From NCBI GenBank assembly GCA_965116865.1, contig OZ220727.1:2852001-2916000 (forward strand): a stretch of DNA of 64,000 bases. The letters run 5' to 3'. A program made the position numbers and the translations under genes. This document shows positions 62,444 through 64,000 of this stretch, in pieces. A model generated the notes under the pieces. The model was given only the letters and a program-made list of their open reading frames with translations, did not search any database and was not told the DNA's origin. Source of the stretch: Aldehydirespirator sp965116865. GTDB lineage: Bacteria > Actinomycetota > Acidimicrobiia > Acidimicrobiales > Aldehydirespiratoraceae. Position 1 is the first letter of the stretch; the number at the start of each line of letters is the position of its first letter.

Positions 62444-63856
62444 ATGAATAATCTAACTCCACAGATTAAACTGATTAACTATCGAAAGCTGCAACTTGAT
62501 CTACAGAATCCTCGATTTGCGAGGCAAGATAATCAACTCAAAGCTCTAGCGGCACTCATCTCAGATGCACCTGATAAGCTCATTCGGCTTGCCAGGGATA
62601 TCAAGGCATACGGACTTGATCCGATCAATCCTCTATTGGTTATCTCTGAGGAGAACGGTTACCACAGCGTACTGGAGGGGAACCGGCGACTCGCTGCCGT
62701 GCGTCTATTGCACGGGCATGGCCTAGAGCACATCCCCGACAATCTCAAGTATCTGGTACCCGATATCTATGATCCGTCGGTCGTCACACCTGTCCAGTGC
62801 GTAATCGTATCCACGCGTGAGGCAGCCCAGCACTGGCTTGAACTTCGACACACAGGAGAGAATCAAGGCGTTGGTGTGGTTCGGTGGTCGGCCGCACAAC
62901 GCGAGCGTTTCAGGCCCACGCGTACACATGCTGCAAAGGGTTTAGATTTCTTGAGGTGGGCCCGCAGATTGGACCCATCTGATTCGGATCTCCAAGAAGC
63001 GTGTGATCTTATTGAGAGAACCAAGATCACTACGCTTGGTCGTATTGCGGGTGATCCAAATGTCCGAAAAGAGTTAGGACTACTCTATAGCTTAGGCGAT
63101 TTTGCAATTCTCAACTCACCAGATGCGGACGAGAAGTTTCGTCTCTTGACAATTGAAATCGCTGGCAAAGTAACTGTAAGTCAAGTCAAGAATGCAGACC
63201 AACGGATGGTGTATATCACTGACTTTCTGTATCGGATATCAGCCGATGATGGTGGTGATGAAGAATCGCCTAAGCAGGACGACGATCAAACCAGTAGCGG
63301 TACTGACAGCGATTCTGATGACGCGACGCAGAGTGATAGTGCGTCACAAGACTCGACCTCCAGTGGTACTAGTTCTAGAGGCTCCCGCAGCAAAGAAAAG
63401 ACCAAGTCAGAGACACCACGGGATACAATCTTCTCGGATATAGAGCTTTCAAGCTTTGATTCTCGATTGTTGAACATCGTAAGGGAAGTCAAGTCTCTGA
63501 AGGTTGAGACTTATCCCAACACGTTGGGCGTGCTGATACGCTGTCTCCTAGACATGTCTACGCAGGAGTTTCTGGAGAACCGCGGCGTCATTGCAAAGAA
63601 TACACCATTTGGACGGTTGCCCTCCTTCGCTGAGCGAATCAAGAAATCGCTTTCAGAATTGGATCCACAAGGAACTGATAGCTCTCTCTCAGCGATTCGA
63701 AGTGGCAGGTCGACAAAGCATCACATCTTCTCATCTTCAACACTACACCAGTACGTCCACAATAGGTTTTGGAACCCGACTCCCCAGGAGGTCCGTATTA
63801 TTGCTAGCAATATTGAGCCACTGTTCAAGCAAATGAACGAGGCGTTAGGGCCATGA
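62444..63856 (+). CDS. ParB/Srx-like domain protein of an AT-richer module
   Basis: 470 residues. N-terminal about 130 residues: IKLINYRKLQLDLQNPRFAR and SVLEGNRRLAAVRLLHGHGL, a ParB-nuclease-like (Srx-fold) domain. A middle helical region and an acidic Ser-rich linker (DSDSDDATQSDSASQDSTSS) follow, then a C-terminal domain IFSDIELSSFDSRLLNIVRE of unknown type. Base composition and codons are clearly AT-richer than its neighbours, a sign of recent transfer. The stop overlaps the Dam-like start as ATGA. It may guide or regulate the methylase; defence use is a guess. Confidence 0.75.
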   Translation: MNNLTPQIKLINYRKLQLDLQNPRFARQDNQLKALAALISDAPDKLIRLARDIKAYGLDPINPLLVISEENGYHSVLEGNRRLAAVRLLHGHGLEHIPDNLKYLVPDIYDPSVVTPVQCVIVSTREAAQHWLELRHTGENQGVGVVRWSAAQRERFRPTRTHAAKGLDFLRWARRLDPSDSDLQEACDLIERTKITTLGRIAGDPNVRKELGLLYSLGDFAILNSPDADEKFRLLTIEIAGKVTVSQVKNADQRMVYITDFLYRISADDGGDEESPKQDDDQTSSGTDSDSDDATQSDSASQDSTSSGTSSRGSRSKEKTKSETPRDTIFSDIELSSFDSRLLNIVREVKSLKVETYPNTLGVLIRCLLDMSTQEFLENRGVIAKNTPFGRLPSFAERIKKSLSELDPQGTDSSLSAIRSGRSTKHHIFSSSTLHQYVHNRFWNPTPQEVRIIASNIEPLFKQMNEALGP

Positions 63857-64000
63857 CCTACTTGAGTCCACTCCGATATCCCGGTGGTAAGGCCAGGTTG
63901 CGCCATCTACTGGCGGAAGTGATCAGTATGAGCATGTCTCGGTGCGCGCTCTATGTCGAACCATTTGCAGGAGGCGCTGGGGCTGCACTCGGCCTTCTTG
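63853..64000 (+). CDS. D12-class (Dam-like) adenine methylase, start only
   Basis: 49 codons before the window ends: MTYLSPLRYPGGKARLRHLL and YVEPFAGGAGAALGLL. These are the N-terminal PGGK and SAM-binding FAGGAG motifs of D12/Dam adenine methylases. Overlaps the ParB-like gene by ATGA, so the two form one unit. Confidence 0.85.
   Translation, partial: MTYLSPLRYPGGKARLRHLLAEVISMSMSRCALYVEPFAGGAGAALGLL

Overview
The window is 64 kb of a high-GC genome, probably an actinobacterium of the Acidimicrobiia type. This rests on the clpS–DUF2017 pair, an actinobacterial-style caa3 oxidase cluster with a cytochrome c domain on subunit II, the lysC–asd pair, frequent GTG starts and many stop/start overlaps (ATGA, GTGA, TGATG). 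Taxonomy is an inference; there is no rRNA gene here.

Region 1 (1–9.3 kb) holds redox and lipid genes around three tRNA genes (Phe, Asp, Glu): a partial P450, a GPP34–P450 fusion, an MMPL/RND transporter, an FAD oxidoreductase and a Rieske oxygenase. With the sterol-methyltransferase-like gene at 21.6 kb they suggest sterol or other polycyclic lipid metabolism. Region 2 (9.3–21.6 kb) is DUF2017, clpS and a full aa3/caa3 oxidase assembly set (ctaA, ctaB, ctaC–ctaG), plus a second subunit I and subunit III. The second subunit I has lost all but one of the heme and copper ligands. Region 3 (21–41 kb) is housekeeping: OsmC, a flavoprotein, a KamA-type radical SAM enzyme, serS, pdxH, ccdA–tlpA–orn, dut, lysC, asd, a DMT exporter, a flavin reductase and a glutamine amidotransferase. 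Region 4 (41–64 kb) is an accessory and defence island: nested insertion sequences (two IS1634-like copies, one carrying vsr and one split by an IS3 element; IS30; IS1182-like), a HicAB-type toxin–antitoxin pair, a 1531-residue Avs-like STAND nuclease, a PLD–SNF2 helicase split by an IS, a large N6-adenine methylase, and an AT-richer ParB-like/Dam-like pair that runs off the end.

The most unusual signal is structural. At about thirteen separate places a local sequence of about 33–39 bp (R, often 37) is duplicated around an unrelated segment of about 33–39 bp (S), giving a pitch of 71–76 bp. The R and S sequences differ at every locus. Some loci are expanded to R-S-R-S-R (up to five R), and two expansions lie in frame in genes as 24-residue repeats. 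One copy sits inside a transposase gene whose paralogue 8 kb away lacks it, so there the event was an insertion of S with duplication of R, and it caused a frameshift. This is the geometry expected from off-target CRISPR spacer integration (neo-CRISPR formation), although no cas gene lies in the window.

Other points of note are a 50-bp dispersed element with a conserved AGGTC loop, a GC-rich dispersed intergenic repeat family, and tiny overlapping open frames inside the oxidase operon.
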